From an uncultured Lachnospiraceae bacterium (GTDB lineage Bacteria > Bacillota > Clostridia > Lachnospirales > Lachnospiraceae): 64,000 nt of DNA. The stretch's first letter is position 1, and the number at the start of each line of letters is the position of its first letter. Below are positions 52,569 to 60,815 of the stretch, in pieces. A program made the position numbers and the translations under genes. The DNA lies in contig CAJUIP010000006.1 of the NCBI GenBank assembly GCA_910586315.1, positions 53,518-117,517 of the forward strand, given 5' to 3'. The notes beneath the pieces were generated by a model. It saw only the letters and a list, made by a program, of their open reading frames with translations, was not told where the DNA came from and did not search any database.

Positions 52569-52870
52569 CTAAATAACCGTTCGTATTATATATAAATGCT
52601 TCTTTTTTCGGATATTCTTATAAAATAGGCAGGTGGATGCTCAATCAATATGGGAAATGTTCTATATTCTTAACAATTGCTACTATTTATATTTATTATA
52701 TTGGTCTTCGTAGTAAAAAACAAGGTAAAAATGCACTTTCTAAAATAATAAAACCAGTTATTGTGCCTTTTTCAATCGGTTCCAATATTTATAGTGGGCG
52801 TAGTACTGCAAGTTCCCAGGAGGATGAATTATCAATTCCTTACATAGCTATTTGCACAGTCGCTGAAACT
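52569..52870. other. AT-rich stretch without a supported gene
   Basis: About 300 bp. A + strand frame (52637-52942) exists but runs into the rubrerythrin terminator and has no recognisable domain. Together with the neighbouring remnants this looks like decayed accessory DNA. Confidence 0.5.
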
Positions 52871-52905
52871 AAAAAAGGGGATCTGCCCAAAAGAGCCGAT
52901 CCCCT
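52871..52905 (-). terminator. Intrinsic terminator of rubrerythrin
   Basis: On the - strand AGGGGATC and GATCCCCT form the stem, followed by TTTTTT. 37 bp after the rubrerythrin stop codon. Confidence 0.9.
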
Positions 52906-52942
52906 AAAATACTGTCTTTCTTTGATTTTACGGGCTTTTTGA

Positions 52943-53485
52943 TTAGCCAAAGTATCTCTTAAGCAGCCCAGCAAATGCCTTACCGTGTCTTGCCTCGTCA
53001 CGAGCCATCTCATGAACCGTATCATGGATTGCGTCAAGGTTTGCAGCTTTTGCTCTCTTAGCAAGGTCTGTCTTACCGGCAGTAGCGCCGTTTTCAGCCT
53101 CAACTCTCATCTCGAGATTCTTCTTTGTGCTGTCAGTTACAACTTCACCAAGAAGCTCTGCAAATTTAGCGGCATGCTCCGCCTCCTCATAAGCTGCCTT
53201 CTCCCAGTAAAGGCCGATTTCCGGATAACCCTCTCTGTGGGCAACTCTTGCCATAGCAAGGTACATACCAACTTCTTTGCACTCGCCCTCGTAGTTTGCT
53301 CTTAAGTCTGCAAGAATATCCTCGCTTACGCCCTGAGCAACACCCACAACGTGCTCAGCAGCCCAGCTCATTTCGCCGCTCTGCTCTGTGAACTTGGAAG
53401 CCGGAGCATTACATACGGGACATTTTTCCGGAGCAGCGTCGCCTTCGTGAACATAACCACATACAGTACATACAAATTTTTTCAT
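52943..53485 (-). CDS. Reverse rubrerythrin (rubredoxin domain first)
   Basis: A 180-aa peroxide-reducing iron protein. The rubredoxin-type site C6, C9, C22, C25 is at the N-terminus, in front of a ferritin-like four-helix domain (ANYEGECKEVGMYLAMARVA; YEEAEHAAKFAELLGEVV; EMARDEARHGKAF). This domain order is the reverse of classical rubrerythrin, as in clostridial RevRbr. Located after perR, with a PerR-type operator at its promoter. Confidence 0.94.
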   Translation of the reverse strand: MKKFVCTVCGYVHEGDAAPEKCPVCNAPASKFTEQSGEMSWAAEHVVGVAQGVSEDILADLRANYEGECKEVGMYLAMARVAHREGYPEIGLYWEKAAYEEAEHAAKFAELLGEVVTDSTKKNLEMRVEAENGATAGKTDLAKRAKAANLDAIHDTVHEMARDEARHGKAFAGLLKRYFG

Positions 53486-53514
53486 GTTATTCTCTCCTTT
53501 TTATTTTCATTATT

Positions 53515-53532
53515 TAATAATAGTAATTATTA
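53515..53532. promoter_or_regulatory. PerR/Fur-type operator of rubrerythrin
   Basis: TAATAAT-AGTA-ATTATTA is an AT-rich inverted repeat just downstream of the rubrerythrin -10, overlapping the expected transcription start. Similar to PerR boxes (TTATAATNATTATAA). Confidence 0.65.
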
Positions 53533-53540
53533 CTGATTTC

Positions 53541-53569
53541 AATATATCATAAGAATCATTCGTTGTCAA
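53541..53569 (-). promoter_or_regulatory. Sigma-A promoter of rubrerythrin
   Basis: On the - strand TTGACA (53569-53564), 17 nt, TATATT (53546-53541). The -35 lies inside the 3' end of perR. Confidence 0.88.
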
Positions 53570-53981
53570 TACTTAATTCATCCTTTTCTGCCGGCTTTTT
53601 CTGCTGGCACATCTGGCATTCTCCGTAAAAGAAAATTGTGTGGGAATCTACCCGCCCCGACACCGGTTCCGTCAGAAGATCGGATGTTTCCTGCACCAGA
53701 CTGACGGGAAGATCATAGATTCTACCGCAGGTTTTACAGATAAAATGATAATGCGATTCTGTTCGATAATCAAAATGTTCAGAACCGTCTCCGCAGGAAA
53801 ATCTGGAAATTTCCCCCAGATTCGCCAGAAGATTTAAATTCCGGTATACCGTCCCCAGACTGATATTGGGAAACTCTTCACGAATGGAAAGGTAAAGGGC
53901 GTCGGCAGTGGGATGATCGGTACGGTTCTTCAAACAGGTTTTTATAGATTCTCTCTGTCGGCTGTATTTCAGGGTTTTCAT
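53556..53981 (-). CDS. perR: PerR/Fur-family peroxide-responsive repressor
   Basis: A 141-aa Fur-superfamily protein. The winged helix spans ~1-80 (DALYLSIREEFPNISLGTVY). Regulatory-metal ligands EHFDYRTESHYHF are present and two CxxC pairs (CKTCG, CQMCQ) form the structural zinc site. Assignment to PerR rather than Fur/Zur rests on the rubrerythrin neighbour and operators. Confidence 0.85.
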   Translation of the reverse strand: MKTLKYSRQRESIKTCLKNRTDHPTADALYLSIREEFPNISLGTVYRNLNLLANLGEISRFSCGDGSEHFDYRTESHYHFICKTCGRIYDLPVSLVQETSDLLTEPVSGRVDSHTIFFYGECQMCQQKKPAEKDELSIDNE

Positions 53982-54011
53982 TCCCTCTTATTCCCTCCTT
54001 TCTTTTGGTAA

Positions 54012-54032
54012 CAATAATGATAATTGTTATTG
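54012..54032. promoter_or_regulatory. PerR/Fur-type operator of perR (autoregulation)
   Basis: CAATAATGATAATTGTTATTG is an inverted repeat (CAATAAY arms) containing TGATAATTGTTATT, close to a Fur/PerR box. It lies directly downstream of the perR -10. Confidence 0.68.
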
Positions 54033-54034
54033 AA

Positions 54035-54063
54035 ATAATAGCAAAAATGCCTGACGATGTCAA
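54035..54063 (-). promoter_or_regulatory. Sigma-A promoter of perR
   Basis: On the - strand TTGACA (54063-54058), 17 nt, TATTAT (54040-54035). Confidence 0.88.
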
Positions 54064-54260
54064 GAAAAAATAAAAATAAGAGCTGGAAATATATGACAGT
54101 TCGTTATTGCTCGCTCCCTGGTCAATTCTTCCATTGATTGACCAGGAGCAAATATCGTAATGAGGCAAAGCATATGCTCCACTGCCGCAGGCAATTTAAA
54201 ATGTGCATTGTTATTTTCCACGCGAAATAAGCGCGACAGCAGAATAATAAAAGAATTTCC

Positions 54261-54289
54261 TTGAAAATAATGCCTTCATTCATTATACT
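54261..54289 (+). promoter_or_regulatory. Sigma-A promoter of the multidomain gene
   Basis: TTGAAA (54261-54266), 17 nt, TATACT (54284-54289). The start of transcription would fall in the left arm of the long inverted repeat 54288-54349. Confidence 0.78.
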
Positions 54290-54349
54290 AGTACTATCTT
54301 GTGGAAAGAACGTGAAGAAAATGCCGGAATTTCCACAAGGTAGTGCTAG
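54288..54349. repeat. 20-bp inverted repeat at the multidomain-gene promoter
   Basis: CTAGTACTATCTTGTGGAAA (54288-54307) pairs with 54330-54349 (TTTCCACAAGGTAGTGCTAG) through 18 Watson-Crick pairs and two wobbles; the loop is 22 nt. No T-run follows. It overlaps the -10 end and start site, so it may be an operator or a 5' RNA hairpin. Confidence 0.85.
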
Positions 54350-54380
54350 CACTATTAAGCGAAGAAGCAGAGGTGATTTC

Positions 54381-57300
54381 ATGCGAAGCAAACATACCCG
54401 TCATTTGGTAACGGAACTGGCCGCGCGGCTGTTTGACCGTGAGTTTTTAAAAAGCGGCGGTTTAAGCCGCCGGACCATGCAGGAAATCTTTGTGAGAGAC
54501 AAGTGGGAAGAGACTTTTGATACCCTGTTTCCCATAAAAAAGAGATTTACCTGCAAAGAGATCCTGGAACTTTGCAGACCCGAATTATGGGCCCTTTCGG
54601 TGGAACCTGAGGAGGGATGGATTTCCTTTACCTATAAATTTGCGACTCATATTCTGTATCCGGATCCGGAGTTTGACAAGAAGGCGGCTCCCTATGCGGC
54701 AGGCGCGCTTCTTTACCTGAATCTGCTCCAGTTTTTCTTTGATGAGGAAAGAAAGGCGCTGCCCTTCAACCCATATGACGACTTTGAACTGCTTTCTGAG
54801 GAGGAGTATGCATCCTGTGAGCGTGCCGGGGAGTACAGACATTTTATAAAGGAATTCCGGAATCAATACATTTATGAAATGATGCGTTTAAACCGCGAGG
54901 CAACTCCCTTTGAAACCTTGGGACATATCGCAGGTGTTCACTACGTGGCCATGCATGTGGCCAGAGGACTTTATAAAGCCGGCGTTCCCATTGACCTCGC
55001 TCTGGCATCCGGCGCAGCCGCAGGCCATGATCTGGGCAAATTCGGCTGCAAACCAAACGAGCGTGTTCCGTATCTTCATTATTATTATACGAATCAGTGG
55101 TTCACCGCTTACCATATGGAAAGCATCGGCCATATTGCGGCCAATCACTCTACCTGGGACCTGGAGCTGGACAATATTTCAGTAGAGTCCCTGGTGTTAA
55201 TTTATGCAGACTTCCGCGTAAAACAGATGCGCGGATCAGACGGAAAAGAAATCACTAAAATTTACACTTTGAAAGACTCCTTCGACGTAATTTTATCTAA
55301 GCTTGACAATGTGGACGAAGCCAAGCGCAACCGCTACCGTGTGGTTTACGCAAGACTCCATGAATTTGAAAAATATATGCGGTCTCTGGGTGTGGACACA
55401 GATTTGAGCGGAAATCCGCCCGCACCGGAAAAACCAAAGAATATTGTAATCCAGAACAGTGACGAGATCGTCCGCTCCTTCGTGTTTCTCGGGATTGAAC
55501 ATAATATTGATGTCATGCACCGTCTCGGTACCGAGCGCCAGTTCGGAAATATCCTGGAGGCGGCACGGAGTGAAAAGGACTGGAAAAATGTCCGTGCGTA
55601 CCTGAATATTTTTAATGAATACTCCATTCATTTAAACCACAGACAGAAACAGCAGACCCTGAAGTTTTTATATGAACTTCTGCTCAACAGAGAGGGCGAT
55701 ATCCGCAGGCAGGCGGCCGCTCTGATTGGCAGAATGTTTGCGGACTTTAACGCCGGATACCGGAAAGAGCTGCCGGCCAATATTCCAGATCCAGACGAAA
55801 AAACGGCTCTGGATCTCTGGAACGAGTGTATGGCGAAGTTAATCTGCCCGGATTACCGTCTGACGCTTCAGCAGAAAAGGCGAATCCAGAATTCACTGAA
55901 ATTTGTTTTGATCTCTGCTCTGGAACGCAGCTCGGAAACGGTACGGGAGGAGTACTTTGACGCGTTTATGGAGTGGTTTGACGGGAAGCATACTTTGCCG
56001 TTCGGTGAAAGCCAGATGCCCGCTCAAACGGCAGGTGCTGAGGGATACCCGGAAGGGGATACTCTGTCCTCCGGCGAAAGCCAATCGCCCGCCCGAACGG
56101 CAGGTATTACGGGAAGTTCGGACAGGTATACATTTTCGGATGATTCTCTCTTTTATCTTCTGGATGCTGTATACTCCCTTCCTCTGGAGCTTTATAAAAA
56201 AGAGGACTGTCTGGAAAAGCTGGCGACGTTTGCGGCGGAGCGGATAAATTATCCGGATGAAACGGTGAGAATCGCGGCCGTTCGTTCTTTAAGGGTATTG
56301 ACGGAAGCCATAACGCCGGAGCATACATGCTATGAACGGGTGCGCCGTGCGGCCGAGGAGATGAAGCCGGATTCCATGACTATGGTGTTTTTACAGTACC
56401 GGATTTTTACAAATCTGCGTCTGGATACAAGAAAGCAGATGGAGATCCTTTATGGAAATGATGTGGTAAGCGATATTTTCCTTGAGAATTTAAAATCAGC
56501 GACTCCGTGGATTATCAAAGCCGTAAATATAAAGCTTTTGGCGGACCAGGTGGATCATGGAAAAAGGGAGCATCTCCTTCATATCTGCGCCCATTTTTCC
56601 AACCTGATTAAGGTCAGTGAGCAGGTGGGAGTACGCCATGACGCGGGACGCGCGCTGCTGCGTCTGGCCCATCTTCTGACCACGGATCAGCGAAATGAAA
56701 TTGCCGTGGAGCTTTTAAAGGGCCTCGAAGTGGGAGAGTATGAGTTTTCAAAGTATATTCCGGAGTATCTCGGTGAATTTGCCCTCTGGCTTCCTCCGGA
56801 ACAGCTGGATGATTTAATTGAGAGGCTTCACGTTCTGCTGGCCAGTGCCAACGAACGGATTGTCTCCGTTGCCCTTGACACTCTGGGAGTTCTTCTTGAA
56901 TGTTATGCCAGATATCCGGGCCGCTTTGAGGAGCCGGCCGGGGCCGCCCATGAGCGGAAAATACAGCTTCTGGGTCTGATTTTAAGCTGTCTTGCCAATT
57001 ACAGGGAGCAGGTGCGCCAGGAGGCCATGCTGGTGATCGGCCAGCACGTATTCGGTTCTGAGGAGATGTCAGAGCGTGATAAAAATGACTTGTTTTCCCT
57101 TTGTTCCAAGAAGCTTCTCTTCCTTTTAAATGAAAATAAGGGCGGAGAGTTAAGCCTTTATTACCGTGCGGCGACTCTGTCCCATGTGAGCCGGTTCATG
57201 TCCAGATATCAGATTTTCAGCGGCAGCGTAGGCTTAAAGGGACGGTATAAAGTGGCTTTCTTCCCGGGGACCTTTGACCCGTTTACCTTGTCTCATAAAG

Positions 57301-59372
57301 AGATCGCCAGAAAGATCAGAGAGCTGGGCTTCACGGTCTTTCTTGCCATTGATGAATTTTCATGGTCAAAGAAAACGCAGCCTCATCTGGTGCGCCGCCA
57401 GATCGTCAACATGTCGGTAGCGGATGAGTTCTATGTACATCTGTTTCCGGATGATACGCCCATTAACATCGCCAACCCGGCTGACTTAAAACGGCTGAGG
57501 GACATTTTTGCAGAAGAAGAGGTTTACATTGTAGTGGGCTCCGATGTTATCCACAATGCCAGCTCTTACAAAAAAGAGCCCTGTGAAAATTCTATTCACG
57601 GCTTTAACCATATCGTATTCCGAAGAGCCGGAGAGGAGCATCCGGAGGATTTATACCACCGCATCACTGGAAAGGTGGAGGAGCTGGAGCTGCCGCCTGA
57701 CCTGGAGGACATCAGCTCCACAAAGATCCGTGAGAATATCGACAATCACCGGGATATTTCAAGCCTCATTGATCCGGTGGTTCAGGAATATATTTACCAC
57801 AAGGGGCTGTATTTAAGAGAACCTGAATTTAAACCGATTTTAAGGGCAAAAGCCATCTCCTTTGAGAACGTCCCCTGTGCAGATGATCATGTTCTGACAG
57901 AAATCGAAAACACGGTTCTTTATGCCCACCCTGACGCGGAGGCAATCCTGACAAAAATCAGCCGGGAAAAGGATCAGCTGATTCTTTTAAGAAACACCAT
58001 GGAAGGTGCCCGCGCTGTAGGATTTGTAAGTTATCGGGAGCTAAAGTCGGAAGAGCTTTTCAGTGTACTCCGCGATATGGAACTGGCCAACGCCGTGAGA
58101 AGAAGGACCAGCCGGGAAGTGCTCATGATCACGGGCATCTTTATGCGGGAAAGTGAAATCCGCGATGGTGAGGCCATAAGAGACTCGGCTCAGCTTCTTC
58201 TGGTGGAGGTGGTCACCCAGGCACTGGCAAGGAACTTAAGCTTTGCCATGTTTGTGGCGGAGCGGGGACTTACCTCCAAGGAAGTTATTTTCGCCCTGGA
58301 GCGTCAGGGCTTTGTGAGGCCGATGAGCGGGGAAGACAGCGAGAAACGTATCGTTTATATGGTGGATATGCACGAGCCGCTGCTGCTTTTGCACAATCTG
58401 GAAACGACGATTAAGGAACCCTTTGCCAGCAGCGCCGCGGTTTTGAAAGCCATTGAACAGAATCATAAAAAGTTACAGCTTACTATGACAAAGCTGTATC
58501 CGGGCAATCTTGTGCTGTCCTTATCCTCCGGCATCATGCACCATCGGCTGGTAGACCGGATTACGGCTTTAAATGATGTGCCAAGAGAGCATATGGTTCC
58601 CAGAAAACTGGGAGAAAATATGTGTGTTCCCTTCGGTAAGATTTTAAGAGGCAAGGTAGTTCCCAATACCGTAACGAAGACGCTTCATACCGATAAGGTC
58701 TACGAGCCGGACTTGCAGGACTATTCCATTGAGCCTTTCCCATACTATTCGCCGCTTGAAAGTCAGATTAAAACCATCAAATCCTTTGACCGTCCGGTGA
58801 TTCTTGTGGATGACCTGGTTCATAAGGCAGACCGCCTCCAGGCCCTGGCTCCCAGCCTCAGAGAGGCGGGAATTACGGTGAAAAAAGTGGTTGTGGGCGT
58901 AATCTCCGGTTATGGCCGCGATCTGATGCAGACATTCCAGCTCCCTGTGGAGAGCATCTACTCTATGCCGAATCTGCGCCAGTGGTTTGTGGAATCCACC
59001 TTGTATCCGTTCATTGGAGGCGATACGGTGCGGAGGGAAGATATGAAGGTGGCCGGACTTCAGTCATCTGTGAACATGATTCTTCCCTATGCGACTCCCA
59101 GACTTGCCGGATGCAGCAGAGAGGCGCTGTTTGAGTTTTCCGCCTGCTGCATTGAGAATGCCAGGGACCTTCTTCAGGTACTGGAATCTGAGTACAGGAA
59201 GCGTTTTGCAAAGAATCTGACTCTCTCCAGACTTTCTGAGGCCGTCATTCTGCCTCTGTGCCCGGATAAGGGAAGCTGTATGGAATATGATGAAAATCTG
59301 GCCGCATCCGTATATCTGGAAAATGACCTGGAAATGCTGGGGCGGATGAAAGAATTCATGATGCAGGGCTGA
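54381..59372 (+). CDS. Giant multidomain protein: HD, helical repeats, NadD/CoaD-type nucleotidyltransferase, GNAT-like, PRTase-like
   Basis: 1663 aa, no membrane segment. HD domain ~170-290: HYVAMHVAR, GHDLGKFG (~214), IGHIAANHSTWD, IYADFRVK, a full metal-ligand set. ~420-940: helical HEAT-like repeats, with a GESQxPAxTAG duplicated linker ~540-590. ~955-1150: nucleotidyltransferase with FFPGTFDPFTLSHKE (T-x-x-H, like CoaD) and DISSTKIREN (ISSTxIR). ~1155-1340: GNAT-like. ~1390-1560: PRTase-like with PVILVDDLVHKADR (~1474), where the TGGT loop is not conserved. ATG 54381 follows AGAGGTG; upstream frame is promoter. Function unknown. Confidence 0.82.
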   Translation: MRSKHTRHLVTELAARLFDREFLKSGGLSRRTMQEIFVRDKWEETFDTLFPIKKRFTCKEILELCRPELWALSVEPEEGWISFTYKFATHILYPDPEFDKKAAPYAAGALLYLNLLQFFFDEERKALPFNPYDDFELLSEEEYASCERAGEYRHFIKEFRNQYIYEMMRLNREATPFETLGHIAGVHYVAMHVARGLYKAGVPIDLALASGAAAGHDLGKFGCKPNERVPYLHYYYTNQWFTAYHMESIGHIAANHSTWDLELDNISVESLVLIYADFRVKQMRGSDGKEITKIYTLKDSFDVILSKLDNVDEAKRNRYRVVYARLHEFEKYMRSLGVDTDLSGNPPAPEKPKNIVIQNSDEIVRSFVFLGIEHNIDVMHRLGTERQFGNILEAARSEKDWKNVRAYLNIFNEYSIHLNHRQKQQTLKFLYELLLNREGDIRRQAAALIGRMFADFNAGYRKELPANIPDPDEKTALDLWNECMAKLICPDYRLTLQQKRRIQNSLKFVLISALERSSETVREEYFDAFMEWFDGKHTLPFGESQMPAQTAGAEGYPEGDTLSSGESQSPARTAGITGSSDRYTFSDDSLFYLLDAVYSLPLELYKKEDCLEKLATFAAERINYPDETVRIAAVRSLRVLTEAITPEHTCYERVRRAAEEMKPDSMTMVFLQYRIFTNLRLDTRKQMEILYGNDVVSDIFLENLKSATPWIIKAVNIKLLADQVDHGKREHLLHICAHFSNLIKVSEQVGVRHDAGRALLRLAHLLTTDQRNEIAVELLKGLEVGEYEFSKYIPEYLGEFALWLPPEQLDDLIERLHVLLASANERIVSVALDTLGVLLECYARYPGRFEEPAGAAHERKIQLLGLILSCLANYREQVRQEAMLVIGQHVFGSEEMSERDKNDLFSLCSKKLLFLLNENKGGELSLYYRAATLSHVSRFMSRYQIFSGSVGLKGRYKVAFFPGTFDPFTLSHKEIARKIRELGFTVFLAIDEFSWSKKTQPHLVRRQIVNMSVADEFYVHLFPDDTPINIANPADLKRLRDIFAEEEVYIVVGSDVIHNASSYKKEPCENSIHGFNHIVFRRAGEEHPEDLYHRITGKVEELELPPDLEDISSTKIRENIDNHRDISSLIDPVVQEYIYHKGLYLREPEFKPILRAKAISFENVPCADDHVLTEIENTVLYAHPDAEAILTKISREKDQLILLRNTMEGARAVGFVSYRELKSEELFSVLRDMELANAVRRRTSREVLMITGIFMRESEIRDGEAIRDSAQLLLVEVVTQALARNLSFAMFVAERGLTSKEVIFALERQGFVRPMSGEDSEKRIVYMVDMHEPLLLLHNLETTIKEPFASSAAVLKAIEQNHKKLQLTMTKLYPGNLVLSLSSGIMHHRLVDRITALNDVPREHMVPRKLGENMCVPFGKILRGKVVPNTVTKTLHTDKVYEPDLQDYSIEPFPYYSPLESQIKTIKSFDRPVILVDDLVHKADRLQALAPSLREAGITVKKVVVGVISGYGRDLMQTFQLPVESIYSMPNLRQWFVESTLYPFIGGDTVRREDMKVAGLQSSVNMILPYATPRLAGCSREALFEFSACCIENARDLLQVLESEYRKRFAKNLTLSRLSEAVILPLCPDKGSCMEYDENLAASVYLENDLEMLGRMKEFMMQG

Positions 59373-59445
59373 AGCGCCGCTTCTGAATGTATAGAGGAAT
59401 TGCATTGGATTGAATGAAGAATTCATGATGTAAGGTTGAAATGCC
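59345..59445. repeat. Imperfect duplication of a gene 3' end
   Basis: The last bases of the multidomain gene (59345-59377, ATGAAAGAATTCATGATGCA...) recur imperfectly at 59414-59445 (ATGAAGAATTCATGATGTAA...). It lies in the 92-bp spacer before the next gene, similar in style to the stop-codon repeat at 33732. Confidence 0.7.
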
Positions 59446-59464
59446 ACACATAAGGAGAATGGAA

Positions 59465-60718
59465 ATGATTACATATTATAAAATTAACGGGCAGCCCTGC
59501 TTTTCTGACAGGGCAGACCTGCCCTATGAAAAGATTGGGGGGCCTGAAGGTGCAGAGAGCCTCACATGGCTCTTTGACAGGGAGCCGGGAAGCTGCCGTG
59601 CTTCTTTCCTTGTAAACAGGCCGGCCCTGCTTTCCGAAAAGGAAGAGAGTGTAAGCTGGTTAAATGAAAATAAACTGGACGGAAAGTCCCTGGAGGATGA
59701 GCTGCCTGGCCAGGTAAAAGAGCTTATTGCCGCAGGAAAGGTCCGCGCCGTTAATGTTTCCCATCCCCGCTTTGAAGAAATTCTTTCCTGGAAACCGGAG
59801 GGAGGGAAAAAGCGTGTTCATGTGCTGGCCATCGGAGATGTGGGAAGCATGCTTTTAACAGGCCTTCATCTTCTGGGCGGTGATGTGATTTCCAAAATAG
59901 GAATCTGCGATATTTCTGATCAGGTGACGGCCAGATGGGAATTTGAAGAGAACCAGATCGCGTATCCCTGGGATTATGACGCCCTGCCGGAAGTCGAGGT
60001 GGTGCCTCAGGAAAAACTGTTTGACTGTGATGTGTTTGTATTTGTGGCGTCCAAAGGAATTCCCCCGGTGGGTTCCGGCGTCAAAGACGTGCGGATGTAC
60101 CAGTTTGAAAATAATTCCAAAATCATCGGGCATTATGCAAGGATGGCCAGGGAAAGGCAGTTTAAGGGACTGTTCTGCGCGGTTTCGGATCCGGTGGACC
60201 CGTTAGCGAAGACCGCATTTCTGGAAAGCAATAAAAACGAATCCGGAGAACTTGATTACATGGGGCTTCTCCCAGAGCAGATTCAGGGCTTCGGCCTGGG
60301 AGTCATGAACGCCAGGGCGGCTTACTATGCCAAGAGGGATGAGCGTTTTAAGCAGTTCCTGACAGAGGGACGCTCCTTCGGGCCTCACGGGCAGGATTTA
60401 GTGATTGCAGATTCCATTGAAAATTATAACGACGCCCTTTCAAAGGAGCTTACAGAACTTACGGTGACGGCCAACCTGCATATGCGCGCCATCGGTTATA
60501 AGCCCTTTGTGGCCCCGGCCTTTTCTTCCGGTGCCCTGTCCATTCTTCTGGCGCTGAGAGGAAAATGGCACTGCGGCTCCGTGTTCTTTGGCGGTATTTA
60601 TATGGGAGTGAAAAACCGTTATACAGACCATGGTCTGGAGACGGAGGTGCTGCCGCTGCCGGATGCCCTTTATGAGCGCATTGTGTTTGCGGAAGAAAAT
60701 CTGAAGAAAATTATATAA
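59465..60718 (+). CDS. Lactate/malate dehydrogenase-superfamily-like protein
   Basis: A 417-aa protein with ~120 extra N-terminal residues, then a Rossmann fold (VHVLAIGDVGSMLLTGLHLL, ICDISDQ). Family landmarks: VSDPVDPLAKTAF (usual NPVD with Asn to Asp), GVMNARAAYYAKRD (usual LDxxR with Asp to Asn) and GRSFGPHGQDL (the GxHG catalytic histidine kept). So the fold is LDH/MDH-like but the active site is modified; substrate unknown. ATG 59465 has AAGGAG 7 nt upstream. Confidence 0.72.
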   Translation: MITYYKINGQPCFSDRADLPYEKIGGPEGAESLTWLFDREPGSCRASFLVNRPALLSEKEESVSWLNENKLDGKSLEDELPGQVKELIAAGKVRAVNVSHPRFEEILSWKPEGGKKRVHVLAIGDVGSMLLTGLHLLGGDVISKIGICDISDQVTARWEFEENQIAYPWDYDALPEVEVVPQEKLFDCDVFVFVASKGIPPVGSGVKDVRMYQFENNSKIIGHYARMARERQFKGLFCAVSDPVDPLAKTAFLESNKNESGELDYMGLLPEQIQGFGLGVMNARAAYYAKRDERFKQFLTEGRSFGPHGQDLVIADSIENYNDALSKELTELTVTANLHMRAIGYKPFVAPAFSSGALSILLALRGKWHCGSVFFGGIYMGVKNRYTDHGLETEVLPLPDALYERIVFAEENLKKII

Positions 60719-60750
60719 GAGTAAGGCAGCTGTGAAGGGGAGGGACCGCT

Positions 60751-60788
60751 GTAACGATTCAGACGCGGATATCCCCCTGAGAGGTTAT
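60751..60788. repeat. Intergenic palindrome family, copy 7
   Basis: GTAACGATTCAG pairs with CTGAGAGGTTAT at ~10 of 12 positions including wobbles, with a 14-nt loop. It lies 28 bp before the flavodoxin-fold gene start. Confidence 0.42.
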
Positions 60789-60815
60789 AGACAGTTTAGG
60801 AAGGGAGGAGAACCG

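Noticed and set aside
52637..52942. A 101-codon + strand frame before rubrerythrin
   Set aside because: It runs through the rubrerythrin terminator, has no ribosome binding site, no recognisable domain and atypical composition.
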